This document shows positions 1 to 16,240 of a stretch of 64,000 nucleotides of DNA, in pieces. Each line of letters opens with the position of its first letter. Within the stretch, counting starts at the first letter, position 1. The notes below the pieces were generated by a model. It worked only from the letters and a program-made list of their open reading frames with translations, made no database searches and was not told where the DNA came from. Both the position numbers and the translations under genes were made by a program. Source of the stretch: Pseudoscleropodium purum (Eukaryota > Streptophyta > Bryopsida > Hypnales > Brachytheciaceae); assembly GCA_963969395.1 (NCBI GenBank), contig OZ017795.1, forward strand, positions 28,377,063-28,441,062, read 5' to 3'.

Positions 1-3000
1 TAGACTCCAACTTTTAAAAGATGGACAATAAGATTTCATCTATTTCCTTCAAAGTCAAGGAAGTTGTAGTCGCCTCGCCATTGCAATTATTGATTCCAAA
101 TGTAGTACATCACAATTTGTCTATTATTGATTCTTCTTCTTGACTCTTGTCTTTTCTTCCTCCTAGTCATTTTTTTGTCATTATTTCTCTTTGCATGTTG
201 TCAATCCATTGCTAGCTTGTAGGGATAATAAGTAGTGATGGCCGTAGAGAGGGCCATGGATAAACAAATATGATGTGAAAGCTTAATATCCACTAATCCA
301 CCCAATATATGTTTTTCTTCCATTTAACAATAATGTAACAATAATGTGAAGATGACACATTAGTCAAAAATAGACCCAAATTCAAGCAGTTAAAAGCAAC
401 AAAATGTGTCTAAATTAATACAATTCTATTTTGAAAACATCCTAATTAAGTCAACCAAATTAACAAAATGTGTTGACTAATTTGAACCTTGTTTTCTACT
501 AGTGCCAATAGTATGAATTTCAAGTCCATTAGAAATATGATAGAAAAGTTGTGGCCATTAAACAATTCTTTAAAGAAGATTGGGATACAAAAATCCATTA
601 TTTCATATTAAAGCGACCCTTAAATGCTACACAATGGACCAAGTCGCAAGCCATCTTATATATCCAACACAATCTCAAAAATTCTCTCCTTTACACATTT
701 TCTTGAATCCATTGCAAAGTAATGGGCATGTACTTCTTTAATGTTTGTATGTAATATGTACACTAGACAAAATCTTGTAATGGATAGTTGCAAAAAGTAC
801 TTGCTATTTTTGGAATATTACGATTATTAGAATGATTTTCTTAAAATGAAATCAATTATGGATCATTTGTAAGGAATTCAAATTTCAAAATAATATGTAT
901 GTGAAAATTCAGGCTTAGAAATATATATTTTAAAAAGTTATGCACAAAAAAAGAGTGATCGAAAATGAAAAAATAGGTATTTTGAATTTTCTTAGAAAAT
1001 AGTAAAAATTCAAAAAATAAAATTAACTTGATGTTTTTACTAACTTGAAGGTTCTTCTTTTTTACCATTTGCATTTTTGGAAAAATTGTAATTATTGCAT
1101 GTGCAAAGGTAGTATACTTTGAACACATGTGGAAGGTGGAAACTTTACTATTTTTAGAAAATTTCTTCATAAGCTTGTGTAACTTAAATAGAAGTTCATA
1201 TATCCTAAATTTTGACCTTCAAATTTCTATTATCAAGTTGGAAATTATATTAACCCCCACCTTGCAAACATCCCATTGGGGGCAATTTTAAAATGGAAAA
1301 CTAAATGGAAAAAATTGAAAAAAATACTCAATAGTTAAAACTACTACATTTACCTTTGTTTCAAATTTCATCTTGAATTTCATAGAAACTAGACATACAA
1401 TGCAAAAGTTATGAAAAAAAAACCTCCCATCTATAGTCAAGGGGACAAAAAAAAGGACAAGTGTTTCTTGCAATGAACCTAATACGTAGACCAAATGATT
1501 AAATCTTAGGAGGCACTAGCTTTAAGTGCTCAAAAACCATGAAAGGAAAAACAATTGTTGTTGAATAATTGGAGTTTGTAAAATGTGGTTGCTAGAATTT
1601 GACTAAGAATAATATAATTAATATGTGATTCTAGCAAAGTAGCTGCGGTAGATAGTATAAGAGAAATATCTTAAAGTAAGATACATACAAATAATGAAAT
1701 AAATATGGATGACTACAATGGAAATATCCAAAAGTATAAGTTTAAGCAATTCAACATAGTTAGAGGCATTCTTTCTTTAAAATAATATTTTTGTAGTATT
1801 AGCAAGTGAAAATCATGGACATTTAAAAGAAAAGATTTTCAGATGGGGCATGTAATTTCTATGATTTTTCAAAGTATCAATTTTCTAAACCATTGAAATT
1901 GTCCAATAGGTGTACCCTAAATTAAACTCTAAGAAAACCAATTGTCAACAAATCAGAATTAAATAAATGTCTTTCAATTGCATAAGTGAATTACAATTAA
2001 ACATTTGTGGGACACTTTAATGGATTTTTATTGTCAAATTTAGTGACAATCTAGGGTTCATTAATGAAAGCAAGGATAGGAATGGGTGTTTCTACTTTAA
2101 TAGCAAAGGTATGGGGTTTGTTGGTACCAATGATGCAAAGTTTAAAGGACTTTAAGTATTATAAACACAAAGAGTTTAGTTAAATGAATGCCAAACTTGT
2201 GAATATAGGCCTACATTATAAGACTTGTATTTTAATTCTATCCTTTGAATTTATGGCTTGCATTGTTGCATTTCTAATTATGACATATTGACAGGACTAT
2301 CTAAGGTCTATGCTCTATTTTAAAAATTTCGAATGATGTTTTATATTGTATTTTTGTTTTTTCATTGAAAACTTTAGGCAACTTATGAATGTATTGTGAT
2401 ATAGATTATGAATGTTTGGTGTTTTTGAGTGCATAGTAATTCAAAATGTCAAATTCAAGAGTCCAAGAATCTATGTGCAAGTTTATTTTATTTAATTAAT
2501 TAAAATACATTTATCAATTTTGTAAAGATTTAGATCCTCTATGTCATTTGCATTGTCTTTCTTGTCATCTTTAATATTTTTAAGTATATATACAATCTTG
2601 TTCAAAATCCTATGCCCATTTCAATGAGCAACAAAAAAAAATATCATTTAAAAGATGCAAACCATAAAATGGTGTTTTTGCCTAAGTCAATCTGTTTGAA
2701 CCTATCTCCAATAGCTTCTCTTATAGTATAAGTGCACTGCATGGAATTAAAGAGAAAACTACATTGTTCTGGTAAACAAGTCCAACTACAATATTAAACT
2801 TGAATGAACTAAAGGAATCCATCTGATTGTGTGAGGATAATTGGCTTCAAGTGAACACCATGTACACAACTGCAAAGTTACTTGAATGGTAGGTTGATGA
2901 TTCAACCTTTAGATTAGAAATGCAATCTTAATAGTAAATGATAAACAACAAACAATTTTTGTGTACATTACTACAAAAAGACAAAATTGTTGTACAACAA

Positions 3001-5338
3001 GCATTTGTTTCTTTAAAAACTAAAACTTTATTGCCATTTGAGGGAAATCAATCAAAGTAGCACATTATGCTATTCCAATAGTTATTCACCACTCTTGAAG
3101 ACCTTCCAATTTGTCAAACTTTGTCATTCATAGTGCATACCAATACACATTACTCTCCCTTGAGCTTCATCATTCATAGCGCACATCAACACAAAGATTC
3201 TAGATACACATTATTCCCTCTCTAATTCCTTTCAAAGTATCTAAAAAACTACAAGTCATCTGGCTTCAAGGCCTCAAGAACTATTGTACTTATCTTATAA
3301 CTAAATGTTTTGAGAAAAAAAATTGAGTTCTAAGAAACAACTAAAGCCAAATCCAATTGAAAACTTTTCTTTACAACAATCATGACTATTATCAACTCAT
3401 TAATACAACACAACTACATGGTTTACATAAACTTTACAAGGTAAAAATACCCAATCACCCCAAAGCAATCTTGTTCCCAAATCATTTGTCTTGCTCCAAA
3501 GAAAGGAAAAATACAAACAAAAAAAAATAAGAAAAAGATGAAAGGAAAAAAAAAAGTGCAATCTCTAAATGCACATGGAGATTAAATCTCAAATTAGAAA
3601 CCCCAAGAATATGGAATATAGAAAACCTACACAAATTCAAATCTAGGATTTGAGTACTTGCCCTTTATATAACAAAGACAACAAAATCTTAACCTTGTGA
3701 ATCTAAATCCTAGGAATAAACCATGTAGCATGTTTAGTAGTTGATGATGGTGCATTGAACAATGCATCCAATGACAAAGAAATTTTTGAAGTTTTAGTCC
3801 AATTGAACCTACCCCAATTTTAAATATTTTGTACTCCCAACTAGCCTTTTAGTGGCACTTGGATGGGCTTTTCAAGGCATAGTGATACAACCTATTCTTA
3901 AAAGTTTCATTTTATTTTTGTTAATTGTTAATTTATGTACAAGAAGAGGGACTAGAAATTGTGTACATACATTCATTTATCTTGCAATGTTAATGCCCAA
4001 CATAAAGTTGATGTTGGAAAAAAATTAAAAAATTAAAAAATTAATTGTATCATTAATACACTTTTTTTTTGAGGAATTAGAATAATATTAAGTTCATAAT
4101 GAAAAAGTGAAATTTATGAAAATTTTGTATTCTAATAGCCTATTTTATTAGCATGTAAAAAATATATCCCCTCTAAAAATTCTTTTTGGTTGCTCATGGT
4201 TCCTTAATTGTAATAGTAGAGTAGAAACAATTTGTTAAAATTATATACAAAAAATCTTTAGTATATAAAAATGAATACGTAATCAACAGTGGAAAATTTT
4301 AAGATGATTTTTTTATATGTAAATCATATTGTGATCATACTATATATTTTATATCCTATATTTTCATTTGTGTACTTAAAAAACATATGCAAAGAGGATT
4401 TCATTCATTCAAAAAAATAAAATTGTAGTGACACATGATGCCTTTCTTGCATTTGTTAATTAATTGATGATTCACTATTGAGTTGTACTACCATTCATTA
4501 TAATTCATCTATTCTACTCTTTATTTTAATATTGGTTTTTTTAATTACATGGTGAAGTACAATCTCAATAGAACAATCTTTAATATTCTACCACAACTTA
4601 AAATTAGGATTATTTGCAATTGAGAATTTTGAATGTATTTCTAATTTTTTTAATATATTTCAACCAATTATGCCAAAAATATTTGTATTAAATGTATACA
4701 ATGTTGCACATGAACTTCATACACAACGCACATGTAAGATATTAATTCATTATTTTAGATGTAAATGAATGTTTTCAATGCAATCAATGTTTTTATTATA
4801 CTTGATGATTTTAAATCCTTTACCTTAGTATGATCAATTATGTAAATTACATTTTTCTTCTTCAAATAATGGCAAAAGGACATGCATTATATAACATTTC
4901 TATTTTAAATTTGAATTTCTAGACTAAGGATTGACAAAGTAAGAAAGAAAATATAAATTTTAAAATTTAATTTTAAAATTCAAATAGTATATTAATGTGC
5001 TTGACACTGATATTTTGATAATAATGAAATTAAAAGTTGAAATTTAGAATACATATAAAATTCCAACAATGACTTCAATTTGAATTAATAGTCTCAAAAT
5101 AGAAACCAAATTTAGTATAGTTATTAAAGTGCAAGTAAATTATTTGATAAATGAACTTCAATAACAACAAATTTCTATAAAGTTTTCATTGTTATTTTAG
5201 CAAAATTATTGAAATTTAATGAAAACAATTGCAAAGGTAGGTCGGTTAATCTCAACACTTACCTTCGCTCAATTTCTAATGTAATAAGAAAGTTGTGCAA
5301 AAACACATAAACTTCCTAAACATACCAAATTCATATTT
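1..5338. other. AT-rich intergenic DNA, no gene seen
   Basis: This is low-GC sequence full of A and T runs. The open frames in it are short, rich in Phe, Ile, Asn and Lys, and resemble no family I recognise. I see no tRNA, no intact transposon ORF and no clear terminal repeats. It is probably old, decayed repeat DNA downstream of the minus-strand PHD gene. Confidence 0.6.
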
Positions 5339-8073
5339 TTAACTACCATTTTCTTCTTGAAATAAACCCTCATTGTGTTCATATGTACCTTGAAGACTTT
5401 TTTCGGCAATCCTAGCTGCAGTGTTTGAAAGAATTGCATTTTTGGTTTTAACCTCTAATTTCATTTTTAAGCGTTTCAATTGTTCTTCTGTTTGAAAGAG
5501 AACATTTTTCCATGCTTCTACTTCTTTAATTGTTTCTTGAACATCGGCTATGTCCTCTTCAACTTTTTTAAAGTAATTTTTTGCGTGCATTTGGAGATTT
5601 CTTTCTTGAGCTATAAGATATATAACATTGAAAATTTGATTTTTGATCACAAAACATATGTTATTAATTAATGTACATTGAAGAATTAACATAGAACAAT
5701 ATATAATATCTAAAAAAATTTAATGTAAAAATATTTGTTAAAAGGCAAAATAAAATGAAATTGTGGCTTTTGATTTTAATAATTGTATTAAAACCATCTA
5801 GTTAATATAATAAGAATGAAAATATTATGCAATGAATTTCTATTTTTTACATAATTTTTTTACCATAATTTGGGTTCGAATCATTTTCAAATTCAAATTT
5901 TGAACAAATAATATCTATCAAAATTTGAATATCTGAACATTGGGCACCATTAGCAATTAGTCCCCAAGCCTCACAAACAAGCATTTGAAGATCTTTGTAC
6001 TTTGTTCGTCTTGTATCTTTTAGAATAGACATTGCACAGTACAATAGAATCTCAAGTCTTGAAATATGGTTGCATTGGCTTGCTTCTTGCAATATTGATT
6101 CCCAATAAGGAGCAAGATCTTCCTAAACAATTTGAAATTAAAATTTTTTTTTTCATAATATATTCAAATTATCTTGAACTATTAAAATATCAAATAAATT
6201 TGAATGTCACATATGCAAAGATTCTAAAAACAAGTTCAAAATGTCTTTTAAGTTGTATTCCAATTTAATTAGAATTCACTAATGTGAATAACGTGTAAGC
6301 AATTTATAGAATACATATAAAAAAATATTGCATATGCTTTCTAACGTATACATCATGTTTTTGAAATACATAGAATAATTAATAAGTTCAATTATAAAAC
6401 ATTGAGCAATTAAAGATTTTAAAATCACTAAAGTACCTTTTCTTCACAACTTTGACACCAATATTCACCATCTAACTTTTGAATAGAATTGAATCCAACA
6501 AAACCAACTCTAATTGCACATTTTAGATGAGATATGTGAAGGCAATGTTTACACTTCATCCATGATAAAGAGTCCCTAATTCCACCACTTTCTTTACAAA
6601 TTGTACACATACATCCATAGCAAAATGCATCATCATTGCTACATGTGAAACATGAACAATATGATTCTTGAAGTCTCTCAAGAATATTTGAGCTTTGAAC
6701 ATCTTCATTGTTTACCCAAGCATCACATTTTTCATCTTCATTGTCGCAAACAAGTTGTTTTTCTTCTTCTAACCTTCAATCCATTCTAAATTAATATAAA
6801 AATAAGCATATAAATTATCTATGTGAGGAACAATTTCACAAGTCTTTCATCTTTTTCATTTTAGGAAAAGACATTAGAATTTAAAGAAGATCATACTATT
6901 ATCATTGCAATTTTCTCAAGTAAATAGATCCTATTATGTTATTTTATTGAAAAAATCATTAAACTATCAATTTTTATATATGAGAATAGATTACAATATT
7001 TATTTTCATCAATGCAACAATTCGTACATGGGTTCATCCACCAATTTGATAGTTTTTGAATCACTCAATGATCGACTAAGTTCTTTATGAGAACCATTTG
7101 AAGATTGAAAATTGTTTGGAGAATAATGTCTATATTGTTTTTCTTTCATAGAAGCCCACCTTTTAAGGTTTTTTAAAGATTTTGAAGGTGATTTTGTGTT
7201 TAAATATAGAATACTTTTACACCCATTTTCTAACAACTCATTTGTTTGTTTTTCAAAAATGCAAAAATAATTTTTATTTTTGCATGTCCACTGAGTACAT
7301 AATTGAATTAAAAGCTTTCTTCTAAAAAAATTTGGAGGTTTTTGATTTCGAAGTAAGTAAACAAAGACCCTCAATACAATTTTAGGATAGTGTTGTAATC
7401 TATCATGTGTCAATGGTTCTTTCAATAACAATTCACGATATTCATTCAAATCTTTAGCATCCATAGTCTTTAGGATTTCCATGTCTTCTAGAAAATCTCG
7501 AAACATTGAGTTTGATGATTGAAACCAACACCAACTTGATGGAGTTGTAATTAAGGACTTTAAATTTTGTGTGTGAGTTTTAAAAGTACATGTATGTTTT
7601 GACCAAATATCTAAGTTGCTCAATCCAGTTCTCCATCTTGAGTGATTTGAACAACAATGATTTGCTTTTGAATTTGATGAAGAATCTTTATTATTTTGGA
7701 TATTTATTTGTTGGCAATATAAATTAGTTTTAAATTGTTTCCAAGAAGAGTTATCTTCTTCTTGATATTTATATTCTATTTCAGTTCGTTGAGGTGTGTG
7801 GCTATTTCGCCTTCTAATTACTTTTGATGATAAAGGATGAATTTTAGATCTTGGTCCTTCATCTTTTCTACAACATGGTGTAGTTCGTCTTTTCGCTTGT
7901 TGACTAATCCATTGGATAACTATCCAACATGGAGTTGTATCTTTGGTCTCTTGCCGTTCACGTTTAAATGGAGCAAAAATGCAATCCCATGGTTTAACTT
8001 CTCGAGGTGGCAACAAAGATCGATTTTCTGGTCGTGATTTGTTCCAATGGAATAAAATCCCTAATCTTTCCAT
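5339..8073 (-). CDS. PHD-finger protein, VIN3/VEL-like (OBERON-like alternative), four exons
   Basis: The exons, read on the minus strand, are 8073-7028, 6773-6437, 6122-5864 and 5610-5339. All three introns are GT-AG and the phases agree, giving 637 residues. Exon 1 (about 350 residues) is basic and Ser/Asn-rich and is not recognised. Exon 2 has a Cys-rich stretch (C388 to C403) followed by a canonical C4HC3 PHD finger: C405/C408, C423/C426, H431/C434 and C455/C458, with W454 just before the last pair. Exon 3 begins EDLAPYW and continues as a helical segment (RLEILLY, then YKDLQMLVCEAW). That resembles the helical domain following the PHD in VIN3/VEL proteins, which act with Polycomb PRC2. 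Exon 4 is a Lys/Glu coiled coil. The usual VEL FN3 and VID domains are absent, and a PHD followed by a coiled coil also recalls OBERON proteins. The frame is intact, so it is probably a real, fast-evolving gene. The family assignment is inference from motifs. Confidence 0.6.
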
Positions 8074-9516
8074 AACTACTATCTTTCAACAATAATATCC
8101 ATATTCCTGTGATTATAGGTATTGATAATATAATATTCACAATTAGATTTCTACTATATATTGGGTGTTTATATAAAACATATTTTGTAATCCAAATCTA
8201 AATTTCAAATCATATATTGATAATTTTTCTTAAACCTACAAGAAGACATTTTTATAAACAAATATATTGAAATTAGTTGTATAAAACAATTGGCATTACT
8301 ATACGTACATGTATTAACTGCAATCAAATACAAAGGTATATAAAAGTACTTTATTGTGCAACTTTAGAGATTAAATTGCAATTAACTTTGACATTGATTT
8401 ATTTATAATTGCAAATTTTATTCATGCATTCAATTTTTTAGATATGATTAAGTAATTGTTGCAATAAAGTAACCAAAACTTCATAACTTATATAATCTTT
8501 GTACTTTTTCACTTACTTACAATTTGACCTCCAAGAATTAATAATAAAATTGGTAGTTATTCGTTGTGACTATTTTAATACATTTGATTTAAATTTGAGT
8601 CTACATTTTTTAAATGATAAAATTATTCATTTTTTTAGATGTTTGGATTTGATTCATTTGTAAACATTTTTCTATTTAGTCAAAGAAATTGATCTATGAT
8701 GCATTTATATGCAATTAACCAATATATTGAAACCAATTTTTTATATTGCATAATTTTTTGGCTTCTTCTAAATTTATTTCTAAAGTATTGGCAACCTAAA
8801 GATAAAGTAGACATTTTCATGTTTTCCTACTAAACAAAGAAAATAAAATGACTAATATTAAAAAAAAAATTGATAACAATTAGGAGGCCTTGCACTAATT
8901 GAATTAACTTTGATTATTATTATGCAAGTATCACAAGGCAATAAGCTAGGTAGCAATGTTGAATAAAGGTAGGTACAAAGGGCAATATATTTTTTAATAT
9001 CCCTCTTGTACAAGGTGTTCAAATTTTGAGGAATGAATGGAATGAATGGAAATTGGTGTTCTTTAAGCACATAAATTTGTTTTTACATCCATCCAAATCA
9101 ATTTTATAGATTCAAGTGTTATTTATCCGAAATTTCTATAATATATATTTTCAAAACTCTATATACGTTAAAAAAGTATATTTGAATAGTTATGTTTCAT
9201 CTAACAAAGTAACTTCTTAATTCAAAATATGAACCTTAAAAAATTCTTCAAAAAATAAATAAGTTAATTCTTTTAATAAATCAGTGATTAGAATTTTATC
9301 TTTGATAGTTAACCCATGAACGACGCAAAGGCCATTCTTTGATTGATGAATGATAGAAAATCTTGTTATGTAGGACAAAAGTGCAACTACTAGTCCTCTA
9401 AATTTTTTAGAAAAAAAGGTCTTCTATAGTAGCTTGACTTCCAACAAGTGCTTATTCATTTTTTTAATCCAAAAATGCACATGGTACCAAAATAAATGAT
9501 TTTCACGAAGGCCAGT
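8074..9516. other. AT-rich intergenic DNA upstream of the PHD gene
   Basis: This stretch should contain the promoter of the minus-strand PHD gene, but the sequence is uniformly AT-rich and no TATA box can be singled out. No other gene or structured element is visible before the inverted-repeat element at 9517. Confidence 0.45.
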
Positions 9517-9817
9517 CATTAGAAGAGTTTGGGGGGGGTCCAAAAGCCTGTTTCGGACATGTTCCCCTGTAGCTATTCCCCGCAACGAGGGGAACGGCCC
9601 GTTGTCAGAATCTTTTTCTTCATAAAATAAAAAATAATAATAATAAAATAAAATAAAATAAAATAATAAATTTAGTCTCCAAATGCAAAAAATAAAAATT
9701 TTGGTCAATGACGTGGCAGGGGCTCAGCCATATCAAACCATTGCGCCGAACTTGTTTTCTGCGTTCGCAAGCTATGATAACTCGTAGGCATCTAGAGGCC
9801 CCAAAAATCTTCTAATG
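9517..9817 (+). mobile_element. Inverted-repeat (MITE-like) element, copy 1
   Basis: The left end reads CATTAGAAGAGTTTGGGG and the right end is its imperfect inverse, ending CTTCTAATG. Inside lie a GC-rich foldable core (GTTCCCC and AGGGGAAC arms near 9560-9600), an A/AT-rich microsatellite (about 9622-9672) and a conserved right half with TGACGTGGCAGGG and GCTATGATAACTCGTAGGCA. The same order recurs at 30515, 36725 and 43573. There is no coding capacity, so it is non-autonomous. The flanks (GGCCAGT and CCAACAT) show no target-site duplication. Confidence 0.8.
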
Positions 9818-10059
9818 CCAACATTTGATGGTTTAAAAAAAAACTATATTGATTAGTGCAAAGTTAGATTCTAACAAAATATAATGATATAATCTATGAC
9901 TCATTTGTCACAAATTTTGTTTGAAAGTCAACATTGGAATAATTTCTTTTGGCCCTATTGTCCCATTTTTAGTGAGGACACAATAGATTTAAACTAACCT
10001 TCATTTTTTACATGATTTTTGAAACTTTTTTCAAAAGACCAAAAACCAAAAAGTATCTA

Positions 10060-10395
10060 TTAAAACTTGAAATTATTATTTTTAATTTTTTCTCTTAGAT
10101 TATATTTTCGTCTACATCAAAAAAATTTATTCATTCTAATTGGATTAGTGAGGTGAAGTTAAAGAGTATCTTGTTTTGCAGGCAATTATGTAATTTTTTT
10201 GAGAAAATAATGTATTGGATTTGGTTCTGGACTCAATTTTTACAACTTTATGAAGGAAAAAAAGTTGTAATTTTTTTGAGAAAATAATGTATTGGATTTG
10301 TTACTGGACTCAATTTTTACAACTTTATGAAGGAAAAAAAGTTGTGTAGGTTTAAATATACCTGCTAAAATAATCTCACTTGTGTGATTAGTGTT
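10060..10395 (+). repeat. Diverged dispersed repeat, related to 58525-58770
   Basis: A run containing AGATTATATTTTCGTCTAC, then ATTGGATTAGTG, AGTATCTTGTTTT and finally AATAATCTCAC recurs in the same order and orientation at about 58.5-58.8 kb, with substitutions and gaps. Neither copy has a convincing ORF. The copy here also carries an internal 77-bp duplication. The nature of the parent element is unknown. Confidence 0.55.
10190..10343 (+). repeat. 77-bp direct tandem duplication
   Basis: 10190-10266 and 10267-10343 are adjacent copies of one 77-bp unit starting GTAATTTTTTTGAG and ending in AAAAAAAGTT. They differ at only two or three bases (TTGGTTCTGG against TTGTTACTGG), so the duplication is recent. 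It lies inside the diverged dispersed repeat and has no coding potential. Confidence 0.85.
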
Positions 10396-10939
10396 CCAAA
10401 TTTTCAAAGGTACAGTTAGAGTTGCTGGAAAGGGTCTCAGAGTTGGTTGTTTACCAAACCCCTACCAAGTGCCACTTGCAAGGCAAATGTTGAATCTAAA
10501 CTTCAGTGAATATACGGAGTATTACTCTATTTCTGACACTCTCAAAGTGCCAGCCCCGACAAAAGCAAAAGACTTTAGTTAAATTGAGTTCAAAAACAAG
10601 TTGAGTTAAATAAGATGAATTCATTATGAATGTGAGAAATCACACGTACTGTATTTTTTATTTCCAATTTTTTTGAGAATTCATATTACTTTAGAGAAAT
10701 CACATGCATTACAATCCATAAAAGAAGAAAAATATCGGAAGGATGTCCAGCCACTTCCGTGTAGTAAAAAGAATGTCAAGTAAATGTTTAATTAGGATCC
10801 ATCAGAATGACATCTTCTACCTCAATGATAGATGTGGGAGCGGATAAGTCACAGAACTTCTCTGCTAACTATGATACACTTTCAAAAAATGAAGAAACTA
10901 ACTAAACGAGAGCTTTTGCTGATAACGTCCCTGAGAACT

Positions 10940-11311
10940 AAATCCGATTTGCAGCAATCGAACAGACAAAAAAATCCATCATCGTCGATTTGATTATGAA
11001 TAAATCACCTAAAGTAATGCTCTGATTGGTCTTGAAGCCCCCAAAATAGTGAATTTGAAAGACTGCAGCAGGTCGAAATGATTCTGCTGCCACATAGGAA
11101 AGTTTGATACAGCCGCAAATATCAGCTCTTCCACAAATCAGCCTTCTGAAAAGGACGAAGGTTGTCAAGTTGAAAGGTCAAGAAAGTAGTAGTCACCAAC
11201 AGAACACAACAAAACAGCACAGCAGTTAATTTGTTAGAGAAAACTACTAGCTCGTCTTGTGATGTGAAGGAATAGAAGAAGCTTCATCACACATCCGCAG
11301 TAACAGTTTCT
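10940..11311 (-). other. Probable 3' UTR of the DEAD-box helicase gene
   Basis: This stretch lies immediately after the minus-strand stop codon at 11312-11314. Its base composition is less AT-rich than the intergenic DNA beyond it. No further helicase-like coding sequence is seen, and the true polyadenylation site cannot be placed by eye. Confidence 0.4.
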
Positions 11312-15145
<3,834 letters not shown>

Positions 15146-15760
15146 TTTCAAACAACGCCAAAGAAAGACCAAGAAACCCTCACACAATCGTTCGGTTGTG
15201 CCTCTTTCCGATGTCAAAAGAGCCTCCTGCACAAATTAAAGCTCCTGCAAATCAATAAACCAGACGAAACACACACAACACATCCCTTCAAAATCCCAAA
15301 TCAAGAAAGCGCGTTTCAAATCACAAACCAATTGAAACGTCGGGGATCTCGCACCGGTTGATATCCGCCGCATAAAGAACACTCTCTCTCATAAAATCCT
15401 CACACGATCTAAGCCCTGAAACTTACAATGAAAAGGGTTGTGTTTGGAGAAGTAAGAACGTAACCGAAAATCCTCCAAAAAACGAAACCACGAGCGCCAA
15501 AGGTGAGCGACTGAGTATAATGGATAGTAAGGCTTGCCTAGAGCGGAAAAGGACGATGCGCGTGAGTAGCTTGGGGCTCGGTAGTGGTAGGAGTTGACGG
15601 CAAGGGCGAGCCTTGGCAGGCAAGCCTGGACGCGGAAGAAGGTGCAAGAGAAGCACCGGCACAATGAAGCCCAGGAAACCCTAAACCTAACTTACTTTAG
15701 ACTGGAGGGGGGTGGGATTTTTTTTCTGCCCGTGGGCAGACGCGGGACGGTGCCCACCGA
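15146..15760 (-). promoter_or_regulatory. 5' leader and promoter region of the helicase, with a telo-box
   Basis: GC content rises sharply against the AT-rich DNA beyond 15.8 kb. A telo-box, AAACCCTAAACC, sits at 15676-15687; such boxes are common near transcription starts of plant genes for RNA and translation proteins. A leader intron is possible but could not be placed. No TATA box is convincing. The open frames here are products of the GC-rich composition. Confidence 0.5.
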
Positions 15761-15967
15761 AAGTTTCGAGGTACCCAGGCCGCCACATGTTCGCCCGAGT
15801 TTTTTTTATTATAAAAAAATCGATACGTGTCGTTTCTCGATTCGTCGGACAAATCAATAATTCATGATTTTATTTTTGGACATTGAAAATTGAGGTCCGG
15901 AGCAAGATGTTGGGTAGAATAGAAGGGCCCTACCCAGAATTTTTCATTTGAAATGTTTTTAACTCCT

Positions 15968-16240
15968 AAGAGGACAAAGCCTACAGCACTCTAGTTAAAC
16001 TTGAAAGTCTTTTACTTTGTATATTTCATTTTTTCTCTATTTATGAGTCAAATTTGTTTTTGGGGGGTTTTAGAGATGAAATCACATGTTTAGTTATTTA
16101 TTATAAAAATTTCAAATTACCATGAATTTTTGAAGAAAAAATGAAGTTTAAATTCATATCAAATACAAATTATATTCAAAAAATTTGAAATTTTTAAAAA
16201 TAGAAGTACATTATAGTGTAGTACATTGTGGAATAAAGAA
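15968..16240 (+). repeat. Dispersed AT-rich repeat family, copy A
   Basis: Landmarks in order are GGACAAAGCCTAC, AGAGATGAAATCACATGT (16072), a TGAAGTTTAAATTCATATCAAA segment broken by A runs, and GTACATTATAGTGTAG (about 16207). The same order is seen at 54840-55130 and, inverted, at 56341-56640 and 57854-58150. No terminal repeats or ORF are visible. Confidence 0.6.

Noticed and set aside
1..5338. Short AT-rich open frames as small genes
   Set aside because: Codon content follows base composition, with no recognised domain or splice-consistent neighbours.
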